Source: an uncultured Bacilli bacterium (GTDB lineage: Bacteria > Bacillota_I > Bacilli_A > RF39 > UBA660). Taken from it: a stretch of DNA of 21,569 bases. Shown one piece after another: positions 1 through 6,733 of this stretch. The stretch covers positions 1 to 21,569 of the forward strand of contig CALVIQ010000044.1 in the NCBI GenBank assembly GCA_944331815.1, written 5' to 3'. Position numbers and translations under genes: made by a program. The first letter of the stretch is position 1. Every line of letters begins with the position of its first letter. The notes under the pieces were generated by a model that was not told the DNA's origin, ran no database searches, and was given only the letters and a program-made list of their open reading frames with translations.

Positions 1-5
1 AGTAG

Positions 6-34
6 TTGACTTTTTTATCATTTTCATGTAAAAT
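6..34 (+). promoter_or_regulatory. Promoter of the tRNA-Gly gene
   Basis: A -35 box TTGACT (6-11) and a -10 box TAAAAT (29-34) are separated by 17 bp. This predicts a start near 41, about 13 nt before the mature tRNA. Seen in sequence; sigma-A type by resemblance. Confidence 0.6.
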
Positions 35-53
35 TTATATTGCCTACTGATTT

Positions 54-127
54 GCGGGTGTAGTTCAATGGTAGAACTCTAGCCTTCCAAGCTAAGAACG
101 TGGGTCCGATTCCCATCACCCGCTCCA
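54..127 (+). tRNA. tRNA-Gly, anticodon UCC, with encoded CCA
   Basis: The acceptor arm GCGGGTG pairs with CACCCGC, the discriminator is T and CCA is encoded. The D arm is GTTC/GAAC with GG in its loop, and the anticodon loop CTTCCAA gives UCC (glycine). The T stem is GTGGG/CCCAT. Two oddities: the T loop reads TCCGATT where TTCGATT is usual, so position 55 is C rather than U, and the top pair of the anticodon stem (27-43) is C-A. The last 17 nt form the attL of the element that follows, so integration kept the gene intact. Confidence 0.93.
111..127 (+). repeat. attL core (tRNA-Gly 3' end)
   Basis: 17-bp sequence tcccatcacccgctcca, identical to 3116-3132. The bases just before it differ (GAT here, AAC there), which marks the edge of the identity. 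Confidence 0.88.
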
Positions 128-134
128 AGAGTTA

Positions 135-200
135 ATAACGATTAAAAATGACTAGAATAATCGTTATATAAAGAGTTAAGAGTTGATAAAACTCTTTTTT
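135..200 (+). terminator. Two hairpins after attL; the second is a likely new tRNA terminator
   Basis: Hairpin 1 is a perfect 10-bp stem, ATAACGATTA (135-144) with TAATCGTTAT (158-167); it overlaps the integrase stop codon. Hairpin 2 is AAGAGTT (178-184), a 5-nt loop and AACTCTT (190-196), followed by a T run to 200. On the plus strand hairpin 2 is a good intrinsic terminator for the tRNA, whose original terminator was moved to 3149-3175 by the insertion. Hairpin 1 may instead be an integrase or accessory-factor binding site. Confidence 0.55.
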
Positions 201-1074
201 CGTTTTCAGAATTATTATGAATATAAATATCCATAGTTGTTGATAAATTACTATGCCCTAATCTTTTAGATATTTCTATAATTGGAATATTATTATCAAT
301 TAGTAAAGTAGCGTGAGAATGTCTAAAATCATGCAACCTAATTTTTTTTATTTTAGCCTTATTACAAGCTTTTTCTTTGTATCTATTAATAGTTGTAGGT
401 GCTAATGGTTTTAAGCCACCAAATATAAAATAATCATAATTTTTATTATTATATTTTTTTTCATAATAATGTTTTAATAATAAAATATTATTTAATAAAT
501 GTTCATCTATAACAACATTTCTATAAGATGATGATGATTTCGGTGTACCTATTTCTCTAGTTCCATGTTCATCAATAGTTTTATTTATATATATATAATT
601 ATTAGTAATATCACTAAATTTTAAAGCCATTGCTTCACCTGGTCTAGTACCTGTAAAAAACATAAATATAAAAAATTGCTTATAAATTTCATTATCTACA
701 TATTTTATAAATTTATTAAATTCATCAATAGTATAAAAATTATATTTAAATTTTCTTTGATTTTTATTTTTAAAACATCCAACAATAGAAACAACATTTT
801 TATCTAAATTATAAAAATTAATGCAGTAATTGAAAAATCCTGAAAGTAAAAAATGTATATTTCTTTTACTATTATAACTTAAATTCTTTTTTTCAATATA
901 ATCTTGAAATTTTAAATAATCTATTGCTTTAATATCATAAATATTAAAATCTTTAAAATATGGCAATATATAAAGTTTAAATTTTTGAATAAGTGAATTA
1001 ACGCTTTGAGTCTTTTGTTTTAAATTTACATATAATAAATAATCATTATATGCATCTTCAAACCGCAAATACAT
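142..1074 (-). CDS. int: Tyrosine site-specific recombinase (integrase)
   Basis: Phage-type integrase that would catalyse recombination between the 17-bp att cores. From the ATG at 1074 it is 310 aa. Residues 1-100 form the SAM-like core-binding domain. The catalytic domain has the full set: R144 (TGTRPGEA), K179 in the beta-hairpin (TPK), H248 and R251 (LHDFRH), H274 (LGHSN) and Tyr284 (MDIY). It therefore looks active. I place the start at 1074 because an AGGAGGAGG site lies just upstream (spacing about 13 nt, slightly long); a GTG at 1113 would put the ribosome binding site inside the gene and sits almost on the predicted transcription start. The gene points toward attL, as is usual for elements in tRNA genes. 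Confidence 0.92.
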   Translation of the reverse strand: MYLRFEDAYNDYLLYVNLKQKTQSVNSLIQKFKLYILPYFKDFNIYDIKAIDYLKFQDYIEKKNLSYNSKRNIHFLLSGFFNYCINFYNLDKNVVSIVGCFKNKNQRKFKYNFYTIDEFNKFIKYVDNEIYKQFFIFMFFTGTRPGEAMALKFSDITNNYIYINKTIDEHGTREIGTPKSSSSYRNVVIDEHLLNNILLLKHYYEKKYNNKNYDYFIFGGLKPLAPTTINRYKEKACNKAKIKKIRLHDFRHSHATLLIDNNIPIIEISKRLGHSNLSTTMDIYIHNNSENEKRVLSTLNSLYNDYSSHF

Positions 1075-1085
1075 TGTTTTTTTAA

Positions 1086-1123
1086 TTCCTCCTCCTAGTC
1101 CTAGACAGGACACACATATTATA
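1086..1123 (-). promoter_or_regulatory. Integrase promoter -10 and ribosome binding site
   Basis: On the minus strand a TATAAT lies at 1118-1123 and an AGGAGGAGG site at 1088-1096. The -35 region is poor, which would suit a regulated promoter. One copy of a 14-bp repeat lies between the two (1094-1107), near the predicted transcript start. Confidence 0.5.
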
Positions 1124-1250
1124 ACATAAATAGTTGACTTTAAATAAAAAATATTATATTATTAAATTGTGCTATTAATTTAGACTTTTTAAAATTATCG
1201 ATAACGACCAAATTATTAATAATAAAAGTTTATAAACCTAGTCCTAGACA
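1094..1250. repeat. Pair of 14-bp direct repeats near the int promoter
   Basis: CCTAGTCCTAGACA occurs at 1094-1107 and again at 1237-1250. It has an internal CCTAG/CTAG half-repeat. One copy lies at the int transcription start and the other 143 bp upstream. Possible roles are an operator for a repressor or arm-type integrase sites; neither is proven. Confidence 0.6.
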
Positions 1251-1293
1251 AACTATTAAATAGCATTTTTTTATTGGGGAAATATATTTTAAC

Positions 1294-1376
1294 GACCGAG
1301 CAATTTTACCTAAAGGCAACCTATTTTTTAATTTTTCCCCAAACCCCTAATTAAAAAATAGGAAAATTGCTCAGTC
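1294..1376 (-). other. Large branched inverted repeat, candidate replication origin
   Basis: Two nested 14-bp stems are visible. The outer one is 1294-1307 with 1363-1376, with one C-A mismatch on the plus strand that becomes a G-U wobble on the minus strand. The inner one is 1320-1333 with 1349-1362 and is perfect. A 12-nt bulge (1308-1319) can itself fold as CCT/AGG, and the terminal loop is C-rich on the plus strand. The better fold on the minus strand suggests function as single-stranded DNA or minus-strand RNA. A single-strand origin of a rolling-circle replicon is my favoured reading. Confidence 0.5.
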
Positions 1377-1450
1377 TTATAAAACAATAATGATTAAAAT
1401 TTTTAATATATATATTTATTACTTTTTGAAAAAAGTAAAACAAAAACTTT

Positions 1451-1510
1451 TATAACTCGCCGTTATAGGCAATTCTTCCAAAAAAAATGTGAACATTGTT
1501 TTTGGAAGAA
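1451..1510. other. Two further hairpins of the element's non-coding region
   Basis: A compact hairpin TATAAC-tcgcc-GTTATA (1451-1467) has a 5-nt GC-containing loop, a shape often seen at rolling-circle nick sites. Next to it is a longer hairpin with a perfect 12-bp stem (TTCTTCCAAAAA at 1473-1484 with 1499-1510), which continues inward as AATGT/ACATT. Both lie between the 74-aa ORF and int, where no coding sequence is seen. Confidence 0.45.
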
Positions 1511-1532
1511 ATACACCATTATGAAAGCAAAC

Positions 1533-1619
1533 AAAAAATCAATAGACTTTCGCGACATAATTCTCGTGTGATCACTTTCAGTGATACACTGCGATTATTT
1601 CACGTTCTATTGATTTTTT
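1533..1619 (-). terminator. Bidirectional hairpin, terminator and/or origin structure
   Basis: A perfect 14-bp stem, AAAAAATCAATAGA (1533-1546) with 1606-1619, encloses a second hairpin in which GTGT/ACAC and ATCACT/AGTGAT pair around a TTC loop (about 1566-1589). The A-run and T-run at the outer edges let it end transcripts from either side, so it would terminate the 74-aa ORF mRNA. Its size and inner cruciform are unusual for a plain terminator and it may also serve replication. Confidence 0.5.
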
Positions 1620-1629
1620 TTATTGCTTA

Positions 1630-1854
1630 TTAAAGTTCAAAATCACAATGTAATATAGAACTTGCAATAAAAAGATTATCAAAATATAGCTTTTCCATTT
1701 TTTTATTTGTTTTGTCTAATAAATACAAATTTTTGATAATATAAGATGAACATAAAACAAAATTAATATCATTATAAGTAATATTTTTTTTTAAAGATAT
1801 ATTTTTATTTTGTTTTACTAAACAATGAAAAAAACTAATAAAATCTTTAGACAT
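1630..1854 (-). CDS. 74-aa protein of unknown function (element cargo)
   Basis: I do not recognise this protein. It is short, charged (many Lys), with three Cys and no clear membrane segment. The start at 1854 is preceded by a G-rich ribosome binding site (AAAGGGGG, 3-4 nt from the ATT-ATG). It follows rep by 59 bp in the same direction, so it is probably co-transcribed with it. Position and size would suit a copy-control or excision accessory protein, but nothing in the sequence shows that. Its ribosome binding site can be masked by an upstream hairpin (1858-1893). Confidence 0.6.
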   Translation of the reverse strand: MSKDFISFFHCLVKQNKNISLKKNITYNDINFVLCSSYIIKNLYLLDKTNKKMEKLYFDNLFIASSILHCDFEL

Positions 1855-1857
1855 AAT

Positions 1858-1893
1858 AACCCCCTTTCATTTTAATTAGAATAAAAAGGGGTT
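1858..1893 (-). promoter_or_regulatory. Hairpin masking the ribosome binding site of the 74-aa ORF
   Basis: On the minus strand AACCCCTTT (about 1885-1893) can pair with AAAGGGGGTT (1858-1867), which is the ribosome binding site; one G is bulged. The loop is about 17 nt. No U run follows, so it is unlikely to be the rep terminator. Translational control of the downstream ORF is inferred. Confidence 0.45.
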
Positions 1894-1913
1894 GTATAAA
1901 TATAATAGCATAA

Positions 1914-2915
1914 TTATTTTTTTATTTCAATAAAAGTAACATAATTTCCTAATTTATCAAAATAACTATTAGTATAATTAATTTTATTATTATTAAATAA
2001 TTCGCTAAATATATTATAATCTTCATCATTTTTTAAATTTAAGTATGAAATAATAGGCTTTTTTAAATCTCTAGAATAAAAATATCTTCTATGTCCAAAT
2101 AAACGATTATCTATATCTTTAGTCATATATTTTGACATATAACCTGATACATTAATATTATCTATTGAAATAACACTAGAAAAGCCATTATTCCAATATT
2201 TTATTGTTTTAAAATATTTATAAGTATTAGTTTTCTTATTATAAGTACATTTACAATTAATTAAAGCACCATTTATATTTCTTAAAACGATAGGTAATTT
2301 ATTTAATTCATCATTTCTAAACTTTTTTAATAAATTTTCTTCACTATATTTTATTTTTAATTCTTCTATTTGACTTTCAGTTTTATTATGATATAATTTA
2401 GTTATCGCTATATTTTCATTTATTAATTTTGTGCAATTAAAATCAATATTAGTTAGTAAATGATAATGTACTCGTCCATTTTTTTGGAATTCAGGTACAC
2501 ATACATAAGAAAAATCTTTAAAGGTTTTTTTTATTTTTGTAATAAATTTGTGAAATTCTTTATTTGCTAAATTAATATCAGTTATATCATCGGCAAATGT
2601 TAAAGTTATAAATGTTTTCCATAAATTAGAATTAGTTAAAACAAGCCGACATAATTCATTTCTAGAACGAATAATATTTTTTTGTTCAATAGATTTCAAA
2701 TCTTCTTCAAAATCTTCAATAAAATTATTTTCAATAATTAATTCATTTTCTATATTAGATATTTTTTTATCTTCAATTTTTTCAAAGCCTTTTTCATTAA
2801 TGAAATAACTATTTTCAAATTTATATACTTGAATAACATTACCACATTGAATTAATTTAACATTTACTTCTTTTTGTGGTATTTGTGTAAAAATTAATTT
2901 TTTTGAAATTTCCAT
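1914..2915 (-). CDS. rep: HUH-type rolling-circle replication initiation protein
   Basis: This 333-aa protein would nick one strand at an origin and start rolling-circle replication of the excised element. The three HUH motifs are visible in order: motif 1 FITLTF (102-107), motif 2 with the metal-binding histidines H150-Y-H152 inside RVHYHLL, and motif 3 GYMSKYMTK with Tyr259 and Tyr263 plus Lys262. The pattern (PEFQKNGRVHYHLL ... YMSKYMTK ... RRYFYSRDL) matches the ORF2/G2P-like Rep group of small plasmids and single-stranded DNA phages. Residues 1-90 are an acidic N-terminal extension I do not recognise. No good ribosome binding site precedes the ATG at 2915, so expression may be low or the start leaderless. 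Confidence 0.85.
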   Translation of the reverse strand: MEISKKLIFTQIPQKEVNVKLIQCGNVIQVYKFENSYFINEKGFEKIEDKKISNIENELIIENNFIEDFEEDLKSIEQKNIIRSRNELCRLVLTNSNLWKTFITLTFADDITDINLANKEFHKFITKIKKTFKDFSYVCVPEFQKNGRVHYHLLTNIDFNCTKLINENIAITKLYHNKTESQIEELKIKYSEENLLKKFRNDELNKLPIVLRNINGALINCKCTYNKKTNTYKYFKTIKYWNNGFSSVISIDNINVSGYMSKYMTKDIDNRLFGHRRYFYSRDLKKPIISYLNLKNDEDYNIFSELFNNNKINYTNSYFDKLGNYVTFIEIKK

Positions 2916-3040
2916 ATAAAATAAGGGTTTCTTTTCAAAAAAGTTGCAATTATGAGACTACTATCAAGTATATAGAGAATATAGTTATTTTTTTTCTTCG
3001 TTTTTAAATTCATTTCATTTTTTAAAAAAACAATATACAT

Positions 3041-3074
3041 GACAGTGCCAAAGTTGAGAACTTTTGGCACTGTC
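3041..3074. other. Long perfect-arm hairpin upstream of rep, candidate double-strand origin
   Basis: GACAGTGCCAAA (3041-3052) pairs with TTTGGCACTGTC (3063-3074). Pairing can continue inward as AAAGTT/AACTTT with one bulged T, leaving a GAG loop. It is the most GC-rich stem of the element. It lies 126 bp upstream of rep and 42 bp from attR. No T run follows on either strand, which argues against a terminator and for a Rep recognition/nick structure. Confidence 0.5.
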
Positions 3075-3115
3075 GTGCAATAAAATTTGCGTTAATTCTA
3101 TACAAAGGGTGAAAC

Positions 3116-3132
3116 TCCCATCACCCGCTCCA
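3116..3132 (+). repeat. attR core
   Basis: Second copy of the 17-bp tRNA-Gly 3' end (identical to 111-127), without the rest of the tRNA. Followed directly by host DNA and the old tRNA terminator. Confidence 0.88.
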
Positions 3133-3148
3133 TATTTTGTATAATAAA

Positions 3149-3175
3149 AACTTGTGATTATTCACAAGTTTTTTT
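3149..3175 (+). terminator. Original terminator of tRNA-Gly, displaced by the element
   Basis: AACTTGTGA (3149-3157), 4-nt loop, TCACAAGTT (3162-3170) and a T run to 3175 form a strong intrinsic terminator 17 bp after attR. Before integration it would have followed the tRNA closely. Confidence 0.75.
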
Positions 3176-3227
3176 ATGACACGTTCTTAGCGAAAGGATT
3201 AGAATTCCGACAATTTTTATTAACAAA
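3174..3227 (-). other. Possible coding remnant, 17 codons ending in NPFAKNVS
   Basis: On the minus strand an open stretch runs from after a TGA to a TAA at 3174-3176 and ends RNSNPFAKNVS. No start or ribosome binding site is seen. Its distal part (ACGTTCTTAGC on the plus strand, 3181-3191) is the reverse complement of an 11-nt stretch of the tRNA-Gly variable region, so it could instead be a decayed tRNA fragment. The rest of 3228-3403 shows no gene or clear signal. Confidence 0.2.
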
Positions 3228-3403
3228 TCATTTTTATATTCCAATATATCAAATAAATTGTACTATTTAATTTGAATACGAAATCTATTTTTCCTCATTT
3301 AAATAATTTACTATAAATTATTCATTTAAATAACTGCTCAACATATTACATCCTATTAGTTATATTAGATGAAAATATTCTAAAATCCTGTTTAAATATA
3401 AAA

Positions 3404-3429
3404 AAATAAACATATAAAGATGTTTATTT
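3404..3429 (-). terminator. Terminator of the CDF-DUF362-anchored protein operon
   Basis: On the minus strand AAATAAACAT, 6-nt loop, ATGTTTATTT and a T run follow the stop codon at 3436 by 7 nt. Confidence 0.8.
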
Positions 3430-3435
3430 CTTATA

Positions 3436-4131
3436 TTATAATTTTAACAATAATTCATTATATTGATTGCTTAATTCATCAGTGGAAAATATTATGTATT
3501 CACCATCAATTTTCCATTCATTTTTATTTTCTATTAAAAAATCAATTACTTCATCATAAACATTTAATGTTTCGATAACAACATTTATATTTTGCTCTAT
3601 TTCTTGTTTATTTTTAGTAATTTCCGCTTCACTTGAAAAAGCTAAACTTTTATAAAAATCAATATAATATGAATCTAAATTTTTATTTTCAATATACGAT
3701 AAAACTGTTTCATTATTAAATTGGTTTAATATTTTGTTTTTATTATCTTCTATTTGTTCTTTTGTGTTTTTAATATATAATTTTGTATTGATAAAATTAG
3801 GACCATCTTCTTGATAATTTTTTATTGTTAAAACATTAGAAAATTTTTCGTCTGTAACTAAATTAACATAATTTAATGTTGTATCAATAGTGTCTTTTAA
3901 ATATTTCTTAGCAGCTTTTTCTACTACTAAATAATCTCCACTACTAATTGTTTTCCCCAATCTTTCATTTACTTTATCATAATCAAATTGATCAAAATTA
4001 ATTAAACTATCTATTTCATTTAATTCTTGTCTTAATTTTTTTTCTTGATTTAAATCTTTAATAATTATAATAGTAAGCAATAAAACTATTAAAGCAACTA
4101 CTACCCCTATAGCAATTAATATTTTTTTCAT
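3436..4131 (-). CDS. Membrane-anchored extracytoplasmic protein, unknown family (paralogue 1)
   Basis: A 231-aa protein with a short basic N-terminus and one hydrophobic segment (about residues 4-25) lacking a lipobox, then a ~200-aa, charge-rich and probably helical domain outside the membrane. It is clearly paralogous to 8243-8947. Shared marks include FDYD/YDFD near residue 50-53, a YL..VEKAAKKYL-like helix, LTI.N...DG..F, and the C-terminal stretch DFL.ENKN.W.I.GE.I.FS...LS.QYNE. I do not recognise the family. The gene lies 11 nt after DUF362 and its ribosome binding site (AAGGGAG) overlaps that gene's stop region, so the two are co-expressed. Confidence 0.75.
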   Translation of the reverse strand: MKKILIAIGVVVALIVLLLTIIIIKDLNQEKKLRQELNEIDSLINFDQFDYDKVNERLGKTISSGDYLVVEKAAKKYLKDTIDTTLNYVNLVTDEKFSNVLTIKNYQEDGPNFINTKLYIKNTKEQIEDNKNKILNQFNNETVLSYIENKNLDSYYIDFYKSLAFSSEAEITKNKQEIEQNINVVIETLNVYDEVIDFLIENKNEWKIDGEYIIFSTDELSNQYNELLLKL

Positions 4132-4142
4132 ATTACACTCCC

Positions 4143-4994
4143 TTAATCTATATTAATTAATTGATATTTTTTACTACCAATACCCAATTCTTCAGCATGG
4201 TCTAAAATGATTTTTCCTTTTCTTGATTCTACTCTTTCAATAAAGTGTTCTTTTCCTGGATCATCAGAGTTGTAAATTAAATCTAAACATGCTTGATCTA
4301 AAGCAACAGGATCTAATGAAGCAAGTATTCCAATGTCTTGCATACAAGGCGCTTCTGGATTAGCTACACAATCACAATCAACTGATATATTATTAACGAC
4401 ATTAATATAAACTATATTTTTAAAATAATCTACTACTGCTTTATCAGCTTCAGCCATTGATTCAATAAAATCAACTTGTGGTGTTGTCCAAATATTATCT
4501 CTTTCTACTCCGCCACTATGAATCCAAGCTTTGCCCCTAGAAGAAGCTAAACCGATTGACATATTTTTTAATGCTCCACCAAAACCACCCATTGGATGAC
4601 CTTTAAAATGGGATAACATCAACATTGAGTCATAATTATCAATATTCTTCCCAACATAGTTTTCTTTTAAATGTCTACCACCTAAAACAGGAATAGCTTT
4701 GTCTCCATCAATGTCTAATAAATCTACATTAGTAAATCCATGTTCTTTAATCGTTTGCAAATGATCTTTAGTAGTATTTCTTTTTCCTTCATAAGCTGTA
4801 TTACATTCAACAATTGTACCATTTAATTTTTTAACTAAATCATTAATCAAACTGGATTTTAAATAATGATTATTCCCTGCTTCACCTGTTGAAATTTTAA
4901 CAGCTACCCTCCCTTCTAAATTACAATCTAATTTTTCATAAATTTTGATTAAACTTTCACTACTTATTTCTTTTGTAAAATAAACTTTTTCCAT
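4143..4994 (-). CDS. DUF362 family protein
   Basis: 283-aa cytoplasmic protein with the DUF362 signature: the LMLSHFKGHPMGGFGGALKN region around residues 125-145 and a C-terminal part with a CDC...C cysteine group followed by DPVALDQACLDLI. Many family members carry an extra 2[4Fe-4S] ferredoxin domain and are called Fe-S centre proteins; this one ends at 283 aa and shows no ferredoxin CxxCxxCxxxC motif. The biochemical role of the family is unsettled. The start at 4994 has AAAGGA 6 nt upstream, inside the 3' end of the CDF gene. The two genes overlap by 35 bp, which suggests translational coupling. Confidence 0.82.
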   Translation of the reverse strand: MEKVYFTKEISSESLIKIYEKLDCNLEGRVAVKISTGEAGNNHYLKSSLINDLVKKLNGTIVECNTAYEGKRNTTKDHLQTIKEHGFTNVDLLDIDGDKAIPVLGGRHLKENYVGKNIDNYDSMLMLSHFKGHPMGGFGGALKNMSIGLASSRGKAWIHSGGVERDNIWTTPQVDFIESMAEADKAVVDYFKNIVYINVVNNISVDCDCVANPEAPCMQDIGILASLDPVALDQACLDLIYNSDDPGKEHFIERVESRKGKIILDHAEELGIGSKKYQLINID

Positions 4995-5817
4995 ATTTTT
5001 TCCTTTCTATTTCAATAGTCGTATGACTAATATTTTTCTTTTTTAAATATTCTTTAATATATTCTTCAATTTTTTCTACTTCATCATTATTAATAACAGC
5101 ATGCAATGTAGCATAATTATTATATCCGTCCATACTCCAAATATGAATATGATTAATACTTACTATATTTTTATTTTCTAATAATTCTTTTTTTATTTTT
5201 CTAATATTTACATTATCTGGTGTTTTTTCTAAAAATAAGTCCAATACTATTTTTAAATGTTTCAAAGCATGAATTATTATATAAATTGAAATAATAAAAC
5301 TCATTATAGAATCAATATAATTTATTTTAGTAAATTTAATTAATATTGAACCTATTAAAACAACTATCCAACTTAAAACATCTTGTAATAAGTGTAAATT
5401 CACGGCTTCTTGATTTAAAGAATGGCCACCCTTAGTTTTATATACAGCTATAATATTAAATAAAATACCAATTAGAGCTATTATAATCATACCATCATAA
5501 TTAATATCAATCGGATTAAATAATCTATTTGCAGCATTATATATAACTAATAATGAACCACAAAGCAAAATTATAGTAGTTATAAAAGCAGCTAAAATAG
5601 AGTATCTAACATAGCCATAAGTGTATTTATAATTAGGTCTATGTTTACTTTTCTTTTCTAAAAAATAGGATATTCCAATACTTGCTGCATCCGCTAAATC
5701 ATGAACTGCTCCTGATAAAATAGAAATACTATTAGTTATAAAACCACCTATTATTTCTAACAATGAAAAACTTATATTTAAAATAAATGCTATTAATATG
5801 TTTCTATCTGTTTTCAT
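4960..5817 (-). CDS. Cation diffusion facilitator, probably Zn2+ efflux
   Basis: 285-aa CDF antiporter with about six membrane segments in residues 5-190 and a C-terminal cytoplasmic regulatory domain (about 200-270, with NHIHIWSMDG). Both metal-site motifs are HxxxD: H39-x3-D43 in GAVHDLADA (TM2) and H142-x3-D146 in LHLLQDVLSW (TM5). This two-His/two-Asp site is typical of Zn-selective members, rather than the DxxxD sites of broader-range ones; substrate is thus inferred. The start at 5817 has TAGGTGGAG a few nt upstream and a TATAAT about 20 bp before it. First gene of a three-gene operon with DUF362 and the anchored protein. Confidence 0.88.
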   Translation of the reverse strand: MKTDRNILIAFILNISFSLLEIIGGFITNSISILSGAVHDLADAASIGISYFLEKKSKHRPNYKYTYGYVRYSILAAFITTIILLCGSLLVIYNAANRLFNPIDINYDGMIIIALIGILFNIIAVYKTKGGHSLNQEAVNLHLLQDVLSWIVVLIGSILIKFTKINYIDSIMSFIISIYIIIHALKHLKIVLDLFLEKTPDNVNIRKIKKELLENKNIVSINHIHIWSMDGYNNYATLHAVINNDEVEKIEEYIKEYLKKKNISHTTIEIERKKYGKSLFYKRNK

Positions 5818-5848
5818 ACTCCACCTATTTAAATTATATCATTTATTT

Positions 5849-5875
5849 AAAAAAAAATATAGATTTTTCTATATT
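5849..5875 (-). terminator. Terminator of the 5874-6638 gene
   Basis: On the minus strand AATATAGA, AAAA loop, TCTATATT and nine T. The stem begins within the stop codon of the upstream gene and ends just before the CDF promoter. Confidence 0.8.
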
Positions 5876-6638
5876 ATTTTTTGCTATTGTATATATCTAA
5901 TTTTGTACATAAAACTTGTTCTAATAAAATAATATTTTTAATTGTTTGATTGACAGATTCATTTATTTTTATTAAATCACAAATATTATTAGACAAGCAA
6001 ATTGCTTTTTTTATTTTATTAGCTTCTTCATTTAAAATGCTTGCTAAAGCTTTTTCAATACAAGCTATTGAATTAGGAATACTTTCATTTTTACATAAAC
6101 ATTTTAATAATTTTAATATTTTATCATAACAATCAATATTATATATGTATATACAATCTGATAATAAAATTAAGCAATTGTTATAACAACAATCTTTTAT
6201 TTTAAAATCAAAACATTGAATTTTATTTTTTTCATATAATTCACTTTCTTTTATATAGTATTTTTTATCATCTATATTAAACATATTTGTACATTTAATA
6301 TTCGAATATTCGTTTAACTTATCACTATATGAATATACTTTATCTTTAGTTATAATGATTAAACTATCAATATAACTTATATTTATAATATCTAAATTTA
6401 TATTTAATTTAATTAAATTATTAAAATCATATTTATAGATTTCTTTATTGTTTGCTAAAAATATGTATTTATTATTACATGTTATATAATTAAATTTATT
6501 ATCTAATTTTATTTCTTTTATTTTGTTAAAATCATTATCATAAAAATCAATTACATTATCTTTTAATAATAAATAATTTTCTTTATAATAACAAATACCA
6601 TCATATTTTAAAGGTATTTTTTTTATTAATTTAAACAT
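5874..6638 (-). CDS. Cysteine-rich protein with surface/spore-protein-like C-terminal region
   Basis: 254 aa. Residues 1-175 consist of short alternating hydrophobic/polar strands (repeated IY..DF, SLIIITKDKVY types), suggesting a beta-propeller-like or beta-rich fold. The last 70 residues (SIACIEKALASILNEEANKIKKAI ... ESVNQTIKNIILLEQVL) resemble the C-terminal helical region found after collagen-like or cysteine-rich parts of Clostridium/Bacillus surface and spore proteins (pattern S-A-x-E-A-L-x-x-I-L-N-x-E). Nine or more Cys are unusual for this genome. No signal peptide. The upstream CATATAATA fits both a sigma-A -10 and the sigma-K type CATANNNTA. A spore coat or surface role is inference. 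Confidence 0.6.
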   Translation of the reverse strand: MFKLIKKIPLKYDGICYYKENYLLLKDNVIDFYDNDFNKIKEIKLDNKFNYITCNNKYIFLANNKEIYKYDFNNLIKLNINLDIINISYIDSLIIITKDKVYSYSDKLNEYSNIKCTNMFNIDDKKYYIKESELYEKNKIQCFDFKIKDCCYNNCLILLSDCIYIYNIDCYDKILKLLKCLCKNESIPNSIACIEKALASILNEEANKIKKAICLSNNICDLIKINESVNQTIKNIILLEQVLCTKLDIYNSKK

Positions 6639-6655
6639 TTTACCAACCTATTAAT

Positions 6656-6721
6656 TATTATATGTAATTAAATATATTTTGTTATAAATACCCTTTCAAA
6701 AAAAATTATTTACATAACATA
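6656..6721. promoter_or_regulatory. Divergent promoter region with two CATANNNTA boxes
   Basis: Minus strand CATATAATA at 6656-6664 (toward 6638) and plus strand CATAACATA at 6713-6721 (toward 6734). Both match the -10 of mother-cell sporulation sigma factors, but the first also contains TATAAT, and such strings are common by chance at this base composition. Confidence 0.3.
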
Positions 6722-6733
6722 AAACGAAAGGTG

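Larger units (their letters stand above)
111..3132. mobile_element. 3.0-kb integrative element with integrase and rolling-circle Rep, inserted in tRNA-Gly
   Basis: The element is bounded by a 17-bp direct repeat (tcccatcacccgctcca) at 111-127, the tRNA 3' end, and at 3116-3132. All its genes are on the minus strand: Rep (1914-2915), a 74-aa ORF (1630-1854) and a tyrosine integrase (142-1074), the last facing attL. About 515 bp (1114-1629) and 200 bp (2916-3115) are non-coding and rich in long inverted repeats, as expected of rolling-circle origins. No capsid, relaxase or partner conjugation gene is present. I infer an integrated rolling-circle plasmid or a minimal satellite-like element that can excise and replicate as a circle. 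Confidence 0.85.
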
